DNA from: Lunularia cruciata
Taxonomy: Eukaryota; Streptophyta; Marchantiopsida; Lunulariales; Lunulariaceae
Assembly (NCBI GenBank): GCA_948567375.1
Contig: OX419759.1
Span: forward strand, 54,154,593-54,218,592
Direction of reading: 5' to 3'
Length of the DNA: 64,000 nt
Below are positions 35,179 through 47,929 of the stretch, in pieces (the first letter of the stretch is position 1; each line of letters begins with the position of its first letter). A program made the translations under genes and the position numbers. The notes beneath the pieces were generated by a model, which was not told where the DNA came from, did no database searches, and saw nothing but the letters and a program-made list of their open reading frames with translations.

Positions 35179-37400
35179 CATGTCATGGGGATGCTAGGGA
35201 TTTGAGCTCGTCGTAATTGATCAGGAATTAGATTTGCTATCATTGCGCCATGAATCCTTGATGTAAAACAAGCTATTCTTATGCTTTACAAGCGTAATCA
35301 AAACAAAAACTAAATCACTTTTAAGGAAAATATTTAAGTACTGAAATATTATTTTGCATAAAAATATATTTTAATCAAGGAGTTTGTTGGTTGATATGAG
35401 ACCATATGTTTAATATAGTCTTTTTTTCTTTATGTTGTTCATCTTCCACAAGCAATAATTGTGCTAATAAAAGACTATATTACAAGTAGCATCTTCTCAT
35501 CTGTTCAGACGGTAAGCTAACTTTGAGTTTTACTTTCTATATTCAAAATTAATTTAAAGCTAATTAGAGTTAACCTTTGAGATAAAAATTTGCTAAAGTA
35601 AACTAATCCCACGCATTTAGAATATGCTCTCTCAAACATATTATATTTTTCTTCCGTTTACTTGAGGAAGTTAACACAAGAAAGAATATTTATGATATAT
35701 ACTTGAGATATAATTTAGGCACTAGCACAACATCAGTCAAGTATCTAAGGAATTGAGAATGAGATAATAATATATAATTATTTAAATTTAATTTGAGTTG
35801 AGGATAGATTGTGTTTAAATTTAAAAGAATGAAATGAAAAAATATGTATCTAAAATACAATTGAGATATTTAAATTTTAATAAATGATTAATTTAATTTA
35901 AATTACAGAAACACACATAAAATAACTCTATTTATCATTATATGAAAAATAATATCATACAATATCCTATGCACAAGCAAGGTGTTGAACTTACATAATA
36001 GATGCTATAAAATTTCCTGATATACCATGAGATCTACATATATATGACAATGAAATAAATTATAATTAATTAAATAATAAATTTATGTCATTAAAATTAA
36101 CCATTAAGCTAAAATTTTATCTTAAAGTAAGCTAGATCATACAGACTACTCTAGCTTTTGTAAGAAAAATTTAGTGTTATTTATTTTTGTACTTGGTGTT
36201 ATTTTTCTATTTTTAGTTGTAACTTTTGCATTAGATTTCCAAAAGAAGATATGTAAGCATTTCTATTAGCCCTAACAGAACTTGAGCTTCTATTGTTTGA
36301 AGGATCTTTCTCACAAAACTCATCACTTTTACCAACAATCAATGCATCTCTGCACATAGGAAGTAGTGGCAAATGATGCTTCGGATGCTACTAATTCCAC
36401 TAGGAACTTATTGTGGTTGATACGTATTCGTTCCAAACTATATAAATGGTTTGCAAATTTTTGAAAATTATTTTCTCAAATCCTTCATGTGGAAGCTTTC
36501 TTTACGTATAATTATGAATAGTATAACTTCATCAATATCCTCCAAATGCACATACTCCAAGCATAACTATCCACTTATTGGACCTACATAAATCTCTTAG
36601 AGATCGTCGAGTTCTTCGACAAGCTCAGTAGCAAAAAAATTTTGCCCCAAAACAAAAACAAAGGTAGATTCTGTTGTAGTTTACATATTATTTTGTTCTA
36701 CTTGGAGATCTACTCTTGGCAAAAACCATCCTCCAATCTTTGTTGGGCCTTTTTAAACTCATGCATTTCCTTAGAAAAATTGTATGCATTAGCGTTGTCC
36801 GCAAAGCAAAGCAAGTTTGAGAAAAACCCGCTAGAAATCCACGTGACGGAAAATAAAATCCCGAGATAAAACTGGGGTTGAGATGGGCATCTTCTAGAGC
36901 AGACGGTGCCGATACCTTGATCCGTACGAGAAGTTTCTCTAAGCGACAGAAGTTCCCTATGCAAACTCGCGTATAACTCACAAGAGGCTAGTTTTTTATG
37001 TGTTCATGAGTTTGGCGGAACTTGCGGTATAATGCCTTTACACATGTGGTGTAATTTCCACTACCCAAGAGTTTAAACGTCAACTTTTATACTTTCTGGA
37101 CAAAGTTATTGTATCTCAATGTTATGTGAAACAATCTAGGTCCTTCCTAAACTCTCTTTCTTACTAGGACCTAGATTCCTACTGAAATCACTTCTAACAC
37201 TCTCAAATGCTTGATATAATTCTTGAGATATAGAAGTATCTCGAAACACGTTGGATGTAAATCAATCATAGCTTTGTGTAAAGATCAACTGAAAGGTAAT
37301 ATATTAGAAAAGTAAGTTTTGGTCCAAGATACTTCATTTACCACAAAGAAGTAGACTCTACAAGTACCAAAGACATATCATACCCCTCTCTCATATGAAG
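35179..37400. other. AT-rich intergenic stretch
   Basis: I see no gene here. The open frames at 36642-36981 are short, overlap on both strands and show no recognisable motif. Confidence 0.6.
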
Positions 37401-37539
37401 CAATAGAATATTGCCTTGCATGGAAAATTGGAAGGTAAGTGGGGAAGATTGGCTTCTATTCTTAAGCAAATAATTTTCAATATAAGATTTTATTCCGTGA
37501 CTTCTTGCATGAAGAAAGGAATAGCACTAAAAATCTTGG

Positions 37540-37780
37540 CTAAGATCTACACTTAAGATGCATTAAGGTGGAAGTATCTCTATTGATAAGAGCTTTATGT
37601 ATCTTGTAGGACAGTGAATTAGTCATCTTATGAGTATGACCAACCATGTCAAAAGTAATCTCTATAGTGATAATCATACCTTTAGCAACAATATCATTCA
37701 TGAAATTCATTACAAGCCACTTCTTGTTAGTTTTTGCTAAGCTATCCAATTTGAAATGAATTATCCAGTATCTAGCTGAT
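37540..37780 (-). pseudogene. Fragment of a protein with an NKK...VGHTH motif (DUF7869-like)
   Basis: The minus-strand translation has the pattern LDS.AKTNKKW, about 20 residues, then ITIEITFDMVGHTHK. This resembles the block D-N-x-x-K-D-N-K-N ... FLMVGHTHEDxD found in a widespread family of proteins annotated as DUF7869-like, often repeated in eukaryotic genomes and possibly of transposon origin. The fragment is only about 80 residues, the usual acidic residues after HTH are absent, and the flanks contain stops. The upstream minus-strand region (37990-38500) may belong to the same decayed gene, but I cannot show it. Confidence 0.35.
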
Positions 37781-37996
37781 TGAGTAAATATTACAAAAGA
37801 GGTCTAAACTCTCTTTTACCACTCCTAGTAGTTGATGCTACTTCATCTTTATTTGTGTACCAATGAACTCCATAAAAGATGTCAATACTCATTCTATGAA
37901 CATTGAGATATTTCTTCTCAAAAACCTCTTGTCAATTTGGGCATAAAATAAACCATGTAGTTTCTATCTATTATGGAAAGCAAGATCAACTCAATT

Positions 37997-38163
37997 ATCA
38001 CTATCAAAAGTATCTAGATCACATAAAAACTTGATTAAACGAACCATTGTGGAGTTTGGATCATCAGCCCACAAACCACCACAATGATCGCTGTCAAAAT
38101 TATCTAAGTCACATAAACACTTGATCAAAAAGATCATGGTATAATTGGGATCAGCAGTCCAGA
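37997..38163. repeat. Tandem duplication, ~89-bp unit
   Basis: Two imperfect copies start at 37997 and 38086. Both read ATC-CTxTCAAAA-TATCTA, then GATCATCAGCC or GATCAGCAGTCC near the end. On the minus strand they encode two ~30-residue repeats containing DPN.TM and CDLD.FDSD, so an ancestral coding repeat is possible. Confidence 0.6.
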
Positions 38164-38499
38164 AGCCAGCCAAACCTAAACACACCAAACAACTAGGACC
38201 ATAACCATTTATCAATATCCTAGTCAAGTTAGCAAGTAATTGTTGACAATTATATTGGAGAGACTTATGCTTGCTTGATATCTACAAGGGATCGAAGTCT
38301 AGTTTCATCTATCTTATCATGCTTTGCAAAATATGCTTTGTGAGCTGAGTTCAAGTAAGTTTGGTATTTGCATAGAACATATTTTTGCTGTACATCTAAG
38401 CTTTCAATTATATCTCTTGTTCCTACTTTGATTGCACCTTGATGTTTGTGGTGCCCTTCTATATCAGTTTCATCTTGAGGATGGTACATCTTTTTCACT

Positions 38500-41400
38500 C
38501 TACAAGAGCACTACTTTTATTATGTTGACAATTTTCAAAATTATCTCTTCATATAGTGTATAATCTCCAATGCAATATGCTTTCAACTCCAACAATCAAT
38601 AGCCTTATAATCAACTCCTAGAAGATTTCATCTTTTATGGAATATGAAGCAACTAATCAACCAAACGATAATGATCAAGACTTCTACCTTTGCAATTTTC
38701 ATATGTTGTATGAGGTATGTTTTCACAAAGAGAAGAGAGAAACTAGATGGCTCTTGAAATTGTAGAGGAAGGCCAAGTTTTCTCAACCCTTTGTTACGAC
38801 AACCCATCTCTTGCATCCAAGATTTAGTCCTTTTAAGTAAACAAAATATTGTGACTAAGAGAAACTATAAATAGTATGGAAATGTTTTTGCCAAAAAATG
38901 TCTAAATGAATAGCATTAATATATGTTGTACTTGCTCATCAATACAAACATCAATAAGGGAAATATTGGCTTATATGATATGACTTTTCAAATTCATACC
39001 ATAAAATAAAAAGTATCATTTTTTAATACTCTTAGGGCTCAGTTTTGCAACTCACCTTTCTACAATACTCACTAGAGCAATAAGGTGCAATCAAGACAAA
39101 ATTAATGGCTCCTTATGTAACATGCTTAGCAGCTTTCCTCTATTATCCCTTACTTTCTTCACCAAAGGATCAAGGTTTAGACCCTTCAAAATTGTAGTGT
39201 CTCTTAAGTTGTAAATAGGCAAGATTTTTACTCCTTAAACTCTATCATTGTCTTCAAGACATCACCATCAACTTCCATCTCGCAGAGATCACTTAGGAAT
39301 TCTCCATTCTTCCATACATATTCATGAAAATAGACCAAATGCCAATAAATAAGCAGCATAGAATTTGAACAAACAAACAAAGGAAGACCAACATTGCTAT
39401 CATTAGCAAACTTCATAACCATAATATAAACATGCTCCATGCCAAGATAAATAGCATTAACACAAGAGCTTACCATCAATTTGACAATCAAACCCTTAAT
39501 AATGAGTACCTTACCACATAAAATTAATAGCTCAATGTGAAGTGAAGATAGAGTTTGACCAAACAAAGTAAAACAACTAAAAGTAGCTTGAAGGAATATT
39601 GGTCATCCTCAAAATGTATCTAGAAATACCTAAGACAAGAAATTTTGAGACAATGCAAGTGCAAGAAATATGGTGAGTGATTGATTATGGGGGTGGTTAA
39701 TATGGGTAATCTAGACAAGAATCATATTTACATCAAGCTAGAGAACATGAAGGGATAAAAAAAGCAATATAACTTTTGAATTTCAAGCTTTTGAAAGAGA
39801 TCAACACACAAAGAAGTGGAAAGAAGCAATAACATATTCTTAAGTGATCTCACAATAGCAACAAAATAGGGACTATCAAAAATACCTACACCATGAAAGA
39901 CTAAGTACAACCTACTAACAACAACAACAACAACAACACAATCATGTAGAAGACAATATCCTTTCTTACTCAAGGAGAAAAGTGAAAGAGAAGAATCAAT
40001 AGTGTGAGTAACAAAAAATTAATGGATCATAAAATAAGCAAGAAAAATCTAGCAAGTGCTTGTAAGATTTTGTAGTGGATACAAAAACAAGTAAGATAGA
40101 GGTAAATCATACATACAACCAAATTTTGTAAGTGATTGTGTTCTTTTAACAAAAGTGATATCTAAAAGCTTGCAAGAGCTTATAAGCTTTTCACATCAAG
40201 TTGAAAAGAGTAAAAGCAAGAAGAATATCTAGAAGCTACCTATGCCTTGCTAGCTTTTGTAGATTGCAAAGGAAATTAGATAGTAGTAGGATAGGAGACA
40301 TATACTCATTTCATGTGGATAATGACCTATTAAGAATGACTTATTGGATCTATGGTTAGAATGGAGCTAATAAAGGCTTACTAGCTCTAATACTTGTGGT
40401 CACTATTACAATCATAAAAATTTGGTGGAGCCTAAAGTATAAGGAAAAAGCACTCAAACATATATATAGCTTTTACCTGATATGAAAGCAAAATCTAACA
40501 ACTTATGTGCATAAGACATACAATGTTGCATTATGTCAAGCAAGAAGTGGAAGGTCTAGTGAGGATCTTCTGCTCTTGAATAAGCAAAGGTAACAATGGA
40601 TGGATGAATAAACAATGAACAGTATTGATCAGACGTGGTGACTTACCAAGAAAGATGGCACACTTTGACTTCTACAGGCACAAGTTATGGGCAAATAAAT
40701 AACATGGAGTTTCACCAATTTAGATTGAATATAATGTGTTGCTTTGATGCCTAAATAAATAACATGGAGTTGGTTGGTGTTCATTTTCCTAGCCAGATTT
40801 TTAGTTCCTATTTGCTTTATATAGAGGTAGCGAATAATTATGAGATCATATCATCATATGGTATTAAGCTTATTAGAGCTTTTAAGTTTTTACCACATGT
40901 GATGCTCATAAGCATGAAGCGTTAAGGACATTTGAAGGGTAAGAGTGCCAGAATCTATAAAGATTTCCAAATGGATATTAATTTATGGATCAAATATATT
41001 TTGTATCCAAAGGATTTATGAGTAAATATTTTGTGGTTTTTTTTATTGTGTTATCATCCATTGCAAGAAAAAAGAACACTGAACTCATATTAATAAGCAT
41101 TGTGACATTTTTTAAGTAAAAGTTATTTAGTAGAAAATGAAAATGTGAGTTTTGGAAACTTACCTTCTTGTGTTATAGTAGAAGGCATGAAAATGGAGGA
41201 GGAACATATAAAGGCTATTGCAGATGGCCAAATCCAAGCAAGGGTAGTCATGTTCAAAGATTTAATTAGTTTTCTAGTTTTTAATTAACATTATTTGTTA
41301 GAGTCCTCCATCAAACTACCATACTTGTATGGGAAAAGTAAGAAAAGTAAGTGTCTTCCCTTCATCCTTTATCTTTACATGAACGCTCAAAAGCTTACCT

Positions 41401-42336
41401 AGAGTTTTAGCTCTTATGTATTAATTGGTTCATCAGGCTGATTGCTTTCTTCATTTTAAATAAATAAATTTTTTGCTTTAGATACATTGCTTTATGGAAC
41501 CCTTTCATATTACAGATTTTCCAACCTTGACCAAGGTTCAGCGACAACATGTTTGTTCATGATAATGTAGAGTATTGCGTTACCAAACATCAATTGGCTG
41601 CACTTATAGTTCTCAAACTGATCTCCTACCACTTGTCATCAATCAACATAGGCTTCTTCCCTAAAGTCTTGTGCAGTAAGTCTCTCACCTTCAACTGCCA
41701 AAGCTCAAAATTTGTTTTTGCCATCAAACTCCTCCATTTAGACTTTTGTACTTGAGAGTTGAAATACATTTCACTTTCTTTTATATACCATAAAATTTGG
41801 CTCTGATATCAATCAAAGAAATATAAGTAATTTTAATATAAAATAGAATTTCATGCAATATAATTTATTCATTTCATTAGAGTTACATCAACTATTATAA
41901 AAGAGAGCACAATTTATTCTGGTCTTTTTACTAATTTGAGTTCTGAAATGCAAAATGCATATTGCATGGTATGTCTTTAGTCTTAACTCTTAAAAATTAA
42001 ATGTCATATCCATATTACTTGCATGACTCATTATTTATCTATTTAGTTGGTCTTAGATCAACTACAAGAGCCACTATGGTTATTCAAACAACCATGGGTT
42101 GCTAATAACTAAAATGTAGCAACTTGAACACTAAGTCTTAGAGTTTCTATTTTGAATCAAATTAACTATATTCTAGAGAATATTTAATGTCTTTAGCTTA
42201 AAGCATATTGAAACTTAAAAAGTACTAGGCATCTTGACACTTGGATATTAAAAGTGTGAGGAACTGATATTTGAGATAAACGCATCTAAGTTAAACTGGA
42301 GTAAGATACGACCAAGTTGAAAATAGAGTTTTATGC

Positions 42337-42340
<4 letters not shown>
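38500..42340. other. AT-rich intergenic stretch
   Basis: No gene is supported. The minus-strand frames at 39228-39566 (112 codons) and 39728-39973 have low-complexity hydrophobic translations and no known motif. A (CAA)n tract lies at 39916-39938, and a short direct repeat, AAATAAATAACATGGAGTT, occurs twice around 40695 and 40745. Confidence 0.55.

Positions 42341-42405
<65 letters not shown>
42341..42405. repeat. (TA)n microsatellite
   Basis: About 32 uninterrupted TA units. Confidence 0.97.
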
Positions 42406-42408
<3 letters not shown>

Positions 42409-42949
42409 TCAATATCACTACCCAAAGAGCATAACCGACTAAGTTGGAAGCTAGAGCAAGTGCAGATCAGAGTTTTATATCATTGAGGATAAAAGTGTAT
42501 ATCTACTCACTCTGCCTAGTGATGGTTTAGGATGCAAGAAGTACATCTATATTTTCATTGTTGTTTGTTGTAAGAAACTCATAGTTAATATCAACATTAT
42601 GCATATTATACGTTTTCTACATATCTATATAGATAGCATCTTGATGGAGCTACTTAGAGCCTATGCAAGCATGGAGCCATTAATCTCAAGCAACCAAGAA
42701 AGAACAAAAATAAGGGCTCAAAGGCACACTTGGGGACATAGCACTTTAACTACAAGCACTAAAGAAGCTAAGAAGAGGGAAGCCAACTCAAGGTTACTCT
42801 TGAATTGCTTGGTAGATGTCCTCCAATGGTATGTCTGGTAAGTAGGAGGAGGACCCTAGCATACTTGATGTTCACACTGCTTGCTTGTTGGTGAAGACTG
42901 ACCACAACCTAAGTACATTATAAAGTGATTGATACATGCTTTTGATAAT

Positions 42950-45180
42950 AGGATGTGATCATGGTTGGGGAGATAGCCAGTGCAAATCTCCTCTACAAGG
43001 AATCTTGTGCTACCTCCCTAAAGAAACCATCAAAGTGGTGATAAAGGTGCCCAAAATCTCATTCACCAAGGGGACAAAGGTATCTTAGGATACCCAAGGT
43101 ACATAATGGTCCTCCTTGCCTCTAAAGGTAATGGTCATTATTGCTCCCGCTTGTATGCTTGCCCATTCCAATGACTTTGCTTGTAGGGTGTTGGTCACTA
43201 CTACATCATGCAAGGTGCAATGACCATCCATAAAGTAACAATATTCACTTGCACCCATCATATAGGTGGTCTTGGTAGATCCACCTATTGCTCAATCTGA
43301 ACCTAAGCCCATGTAGCTTGTAAGGTTTAAGCTAGAGTATCACAAATTGCATGATGGACTCTAGGGGCTCTCCATCTATTGCACATCACTAAAAAAGTGT
43401 ATGCACCAAATGTTGTATGGGGAATCACATGTGCACTGTTTCATAAACCCTATGAGAGTTGGATCTGGGAGACCAAATCTTAATTTTAGACTTGTGGTAA
43501 ACACTTCAAAAGTAAATTAGAAGTCATCAACCAAGGGAGAACCTTGGAGCTAGGCTCCATAGCCTTCTCCACTACAAGAGAGAATCATAGATTTTTTAGG
43601 AAGAGGCACATCAATAAGGATGCTTGTAAGTGTGCAAGTGTGCATACACTCATTGAGACCTACCTGAATCTTCCTAGAATCTAGGGATGCAAAGTCAATA
43701 AACTCAAGGAATGACTTATGTGCAAGGCTTGGCAATAAATCATAAGCTAAACAAAGATATATCTAAAGTGCTTGAATCCACTATCATGAGAGACCCCAAC
43801 CAAAAACAGATGCCCCTCATGTAAGAACATGTCTACTAAACGAGTAAGCACTAGAGCTCATGCTCCAATATATGCTATTGTTGTTATGGCCTCATGTCCT
43901 ATGAGGCCGCATCTACCCATGACTATGGGTAGATCTATTTTTTTCTTACACCACTCATTTGATAGTTGTGGGAGCATGGATGGCCCTAATAGAGTGGAGA
44001 AAGTGTGATGGGTATTGTCAAACATCTACAAATGTGGCAACAATACCTTTACAAGCGGGGAAGTCCAAATATGAGGCCCTAGGAAGGAAAAAATAGGTAA
44101 GAAAATGGGATTTGCCATTTGAGTATTCCCCATAGTCTTATTCTTATGGTATTGAGACACCTTTATTGTATAGTACAATGAAGGTGTCGCAATACCATAA
44201 AAGGTACAAATAAACAAGATCAATTAGAGGATCTAATCTCCAACTAAGAGAAAAGCACAAAACAATACTAGATAAGAGATGACATTGAATGCATTGAAGA
44301 CATCAACTTGTACTACCATCCAATATGGATGAATGCACGCAATAACCATGTTACATCTTCCTAGAGTAGCCATTGCAAAGTGATAGAATACAAGAGGAAG
44401 AAAAATAATATCATAGCTAAAAACAAATAGTACAAGGAGCCAAATGCAAAAGAACATCCCCAATAGCAATGGAGTGCAACTTGAGCTCTCCTTTGTAAGA
44501 GCTAGGAGACAAGAAGCTCAAAAAACTGAGCTGCTCCAAGGGTTATATGACCCAAGGCAATGTGTTAACAAAAAGCAAAGATAAGAAGAAAATCTAGAGC
44601 ATCTAGAGCATTTGGGGAGAGGCAATCATGTAGGTGCTCACAAACTAGCCTTGATGGACTCATTGAGAAACATAATGAGTGGAGTAAAGCATAGGCAAAG
44701 CATGACTTTATCAGTTGTAACTCCTCATCTTGTTAATAATCATGGAGGAATGAAGGAAAGTACTCCTTAGCAGGTGAATGTCAGGTCTATAAGGTAGATA
44801 AAGTGTTAGAAACAAAGAGCATTGTCCAAGAGAATGAGAGTGCTTGGACTACACATTTGTACTTGCTTACCTAATCTAACACCGAGGAGCAATAGAGGCA
44901 ATGATGCTTTGGAGGTAGAGTGTGGGGTTGTGAAGTCTTTGCAATCCACTTGGCTACTACCTAAGCCCTAATGGTGTATTTCTCTTAGAGTGCTCCCCAA
45001 TCTCCTTTCAAAAACTTCCAAATTCTAGATGTTATCTCTTGATGAAACATTTCCATGGATTGGGAATGTTTCATCATTTCTCCCATGGTCACCGACCCAA
45101 ATAGCACATAGTAAGAGGGCCTGTGGAGTAAACAAAAAGGACGGACAAGGATAAAGATCCTAGTATACATCCATGGTCAT
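42950..45180 (-). mobile_element. E3: diverged LINE with RT and RLE-type region, decayed
   Basis: Minus strand, about 2.2 kb recognisable. A pre-RT block with KGDWGAL lies at about 45010-44985, RT blocks SIAIGDVLLHL at about 44490-44440 and WMVVQVDVFNAFNVISY at about 44330-44265. A CxC...H block (CTCDSPYNIWCIH) lies at about 43470-43415, and an endonuclease-like region with EDHYVPWVS and DTFVPLVNEI at about 43130-43010. The same blocks occur in E2 (GDWAALQ, RPIAIREIFLHL, VLQVDVENNFNS). The EDHY...DTFV block is closer to E4, which points to a second family. Stops are frequent in all parts. The 5' and 3' ends are not defined. Confidence 0.65.
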
Positions 45181-45426
45181 GACAAACTTGGTGAGAACAT
45201 CTAATCGGGTACAAATAGTATAACCAAGAGGATGAGTCTAAAAGAACACGTACACCTTGCCGAAGTATTGTTTAGGTACGGGTCGGCATAGAGATTACTT
45301 CTGCCCACATATACAAACAACAAAACCGATGGACAATCCTGACTCCTCACTAATTTCCAGTGCTCAGTAGCCAAATCGCACATGCTCGAGTTAGTTAAGT
45401 CCCGCTCCAAATCCTCACACTCACTA

Positions 45427-45516
45427 TGATTTCTCATGCTCACCTAATTTCTCACGCCCAGCTCCAATCTCCGCGGTCACCCTGATTTCTCATGCTCACC
45501 CTAATTTCTCAAGCCT
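45427..45516. repeat. Imperfect 55-bp tandem repeat
   Basis: TGATTTCTCATGCTCACC(C)TAATTTCTCA occurs twice, at about 45427 and 45482, within a pyrimidine-rich stretch. No coding role seen. Confidence 0.6.
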
Positions 45517-45519
45517 ACC

Positions 45520-46130
45520 GTTCACCTGTAATGCTGACACTTCTTTCCATTCCAACTTTCCAACGATCTACAAGCTCGCTCTTATCGCTACTCCCATGTG
45601 ATGGCGCCCTATATGCCGCCATGAAAATTCATTTTTGTTGCACTAGATAAAGATACATGACATATCATAGCTGTTCGGCGTGTAGAGAAGATTCAAGTTC
45701 AAGTAGGATTCATATACGTTTCATAAACCTTCAAATGCCTCTGGCCTCACAATTTTCTTCTTTGAGATACCATTTTGGGCAAAGCACATGTACATATTCA
45801 GTTAATCTGCGTCAAAATGGGGATGATTATGACTAACTTGAGATTTCTACATTAACTTTGATGATCATGATTAACGTTTGTTTTTATTAGTGACACCAAT
45901 TTGAACGCAACGGTCGTATCTATCAAAGTCTATCAGTAAATCTTTGGCTTGGTTTACTCAGAGTGGGGGATTTTTGATTGGTGATTAAGGTTAAGCCCTT
46001 TGATGATCAAAGGTAGCCGAAGGCTTTGAACTAAGTTTCATGCTGTTAAACCATCTACTGTATTAGGAGATTAGCGTAATCTATCTGTAATCAAAAATGA
46101 TGTTGAACATCATTTTAGATTAATCTTCTA
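45520..46130. other. Intergenic stretch, nothing recognised
   Basis: No open frame or repeat that I can support; it leads into the first F repeat. Confidence 0.5.
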
Positions 46131-46137
46131 TTTTCTT

Positions 46138-46233
46138 GACTCTATTGGTGCTTAGCCCCATTATACCTTTAGTCTGTCCCTTGTACGGCTTGATGGGGTC
46201 TTCCCCTCCTTCGTTTTTTCTACGCGGTCGCCT
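46138..46233 (-). repeat. Repeat F copy 1
   Basis: A reverse-oriented copy of a ~125-bp dispersed repeat. The consensus, as I read it from the copies, has GGCGACCGCGTAGGAAAAA at the left, an AAGACCCCATCAAGCCGTAC core, an A-rich stretch, GGGGCTAAGCCCCAATAG as a hairpin, and CTGCCCTACCGCACC at the right. Copies 1 and 2 point away from each other 170 bp apart. Confidence 0.8.
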
Positions 46234-46403
46234 TCCTCGCTTTTTCTTAGTGCTTCTAGTTTCCAGCTTTCAAGTCTCTGGAATTCTACAAAATTCTACA
46301 GCTCCCGCTTTATTTCAGAGAGAGCAGATTCAACTGGCAACAAAGTTGTGGGAGACCATTTACTTCACCATTACGTGACTCGGTAATTCATATTTTTTTT
46401 AAA

Positions 46404-46515
46404 GGTGACTGCGTAGGAAAAACGAAGGATGGGAAGACGCCATCCTTCAAAGGAGAAAAAAAAAGTAAAAAAAGTAACATGGAGCTAAGCTCCAATAGAG
46501 TCTGTATGAGAAACC
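46404..46515 (+). repeat. Repeat F copy 2
   Basis: GGTGACTGCGTAGG left end, GGAAGACGCCATC core, and GGAGCTAAGCTCC hairpin with compensating changes in both arms relative to GGGGCTAAGCCCC. Confidence 0.8.
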
Positions 46516-47100
46516 TAATATGAGTAATTCATATTAGGTGTAGCACAATTAAGGCACGGTCAATTTAGTTAAACTGACAGTGCTCGAATAGTTTTGAATC
46601 CACAGCGTACTCTTCTCCGTAACCTATTTACAATCAATTTTTTCAAATTGGTCACTTACAAAATATACGATTTAAACAACTAATTTATTTACACTATATT
46701 TAGTAATACTTTTGATGAATAATGCTCTATCATATCTCATAAGTGAACACTGAAATTCTTATCAGTGTTATATCCATTATGTTCTCCTTGTTTCTCTACC
46801 AAACTAATGATTTCACTTCTTCATTTTTATAAAATGTTAAGATCTTTATTAATTTGACATTCGCTTTACTTTCTGATCTGTTAACCTACTGTAGAAGCTA
46901 CATAAAATTAGCTATAATTTAGCGCAAAAAGAAGATTTAAATCCTATATCTCAGTTACTGACCGGAAGAGACCTGCCAATATGTTCTATGCTAAGATCCA
47001 CGTAGTTGCAATTGTAGAGGTATTCAATCTAGATATTAGATGCAAATTGAATACTTCGACTTAACAATCAGTTTGCGTCTAAGATATATAAGTCTAATTC
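46516..47100. other. AT-rich intergenic stretch
   Basis: No feature recognised. Confidence 0.5.
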
Positions 47101-47109
47101 ATATATATA

Positions 47110-47270
47110 TAGCATGTTCCTGTCTTCGGTATGTTCTCCGGAAGCTTCTTTAAGATCCTTACGGCGAACGTAAGTAATATAATTCCAGTTGTGCACCGGA
47201 ACATCACATACGAATTCTGGATTCGCTTCAATAGTTTGAAGCAAAACCCTTCCTATACTTACATAGGAGG
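47110..47270 (-). pseudogene. Exon-like open stretch of unknown family
   Basis: Within a 102-codon minus-strand frame, about 45 residues (EANPEFVCDVPVHNWNY, then YVRRKDLKEASGEH) have a balanced, protein-like composition unlike the neighbouring AT-rich frames. The N-terminal part of the frame runs through F copy 3 and is not part of it. I do not recognise the family. It could be an exon or pseudogene scrap of a host or mobile gene. Confidence 0.25.
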
Positions 47271-47291
47271 TAAGATCATCCTTATTATTGA

Positions 47292-47368
47292 AGGGCGACC
47301 TCGTAGGATAACAAGGAGGAAAGGAAGACCCCATCAAGTCCTGTAAGGATAAAATATAAAAGGTAAAT
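47292..47368 (+). repeat. Repeat F copy 3 (partial, diverged)
   Basis: GGGCGACCTCGTAGGAT left end and GGAAGACCCCATCAAG core; the hairpin end is lost. Confidence 0.65.
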
Positions 47369-47657
47369 TTTAGCAATATTCATTTAAGAAATACGCCTTA
47401 CAACACTTAAGATGTCTAAATTATGCAATTTTGATGGTCACTAGAAAATACAAGGACTATTTTTTAGCAAAATTCTTCTTTCCTAAATTGTATCAACCAA
47501 TTAGAATAAAAAACACATGTTGTCTAAAATATATTTTAAAGTAGAAAAATGAAAATAATATCACTATACCTATAATTATTTATTTTTACATTTCCAAATA
47601 TATTAAACACCGGATTCACCATTCCATATTTTTCTATAGTTAGAAGAACGAAGAAAT

Positions 47658-47843
47658 GACCTCACTCCATCTCTTTGTAGTTGGAAACCTTGACTAGTAC
47701 TATCCAACTCGTCGTCTATCCAAGAAAATGTATAATCACTCCTTTCTCTTGACCTCACTCCATACCTTTATATTTGGAAACCTTGACTATTACTACCTAA
47801 CTCGTCGTCCATCCGAGAGGATGTGTAATCACCCTCTTTCTTG
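47658..47843. repeat. Tandem duplication, 93-bp unit
   Basis: Two copies starting GACCTCACTCCAT at 47658 and 47751, sharing TTGGAAACCTTGACTA and AACTCGTCGTC, with roughly 15 differences by eye. Confidence 0.8.
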
Positions 47844-47870
47844 TTAATCTGAGCAAAACAAAATATCTTC

Positions 47871-47921
47871 GATGGGGGTGGGGGTCTTCCCATCCTTCTT
47901 GTTTCCCACCCGGTAGCCTTT
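47871..47921 (-). repeat. Repeat F copy 4 (partial)
   Basis: The reverse complement shows GGCTACCGGGTGGGAAAC and GAAGGATGGGAAGACCCCC; the hairpin end is lost. Confidence 0.65.
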
Positions 47922-47929
47922 CTTACATA

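Noticed and set aside
35170-35265. Possible tRNA-like stretch
   Set aside because: No cloverleaf with proper A and B boxes could be drawn.
39228-39566. 112-codon minus-strand frame as a gene
   Set aside because: AT-rich, hydrophobic low-complexity translation, no start context or motif, and no neighbours.
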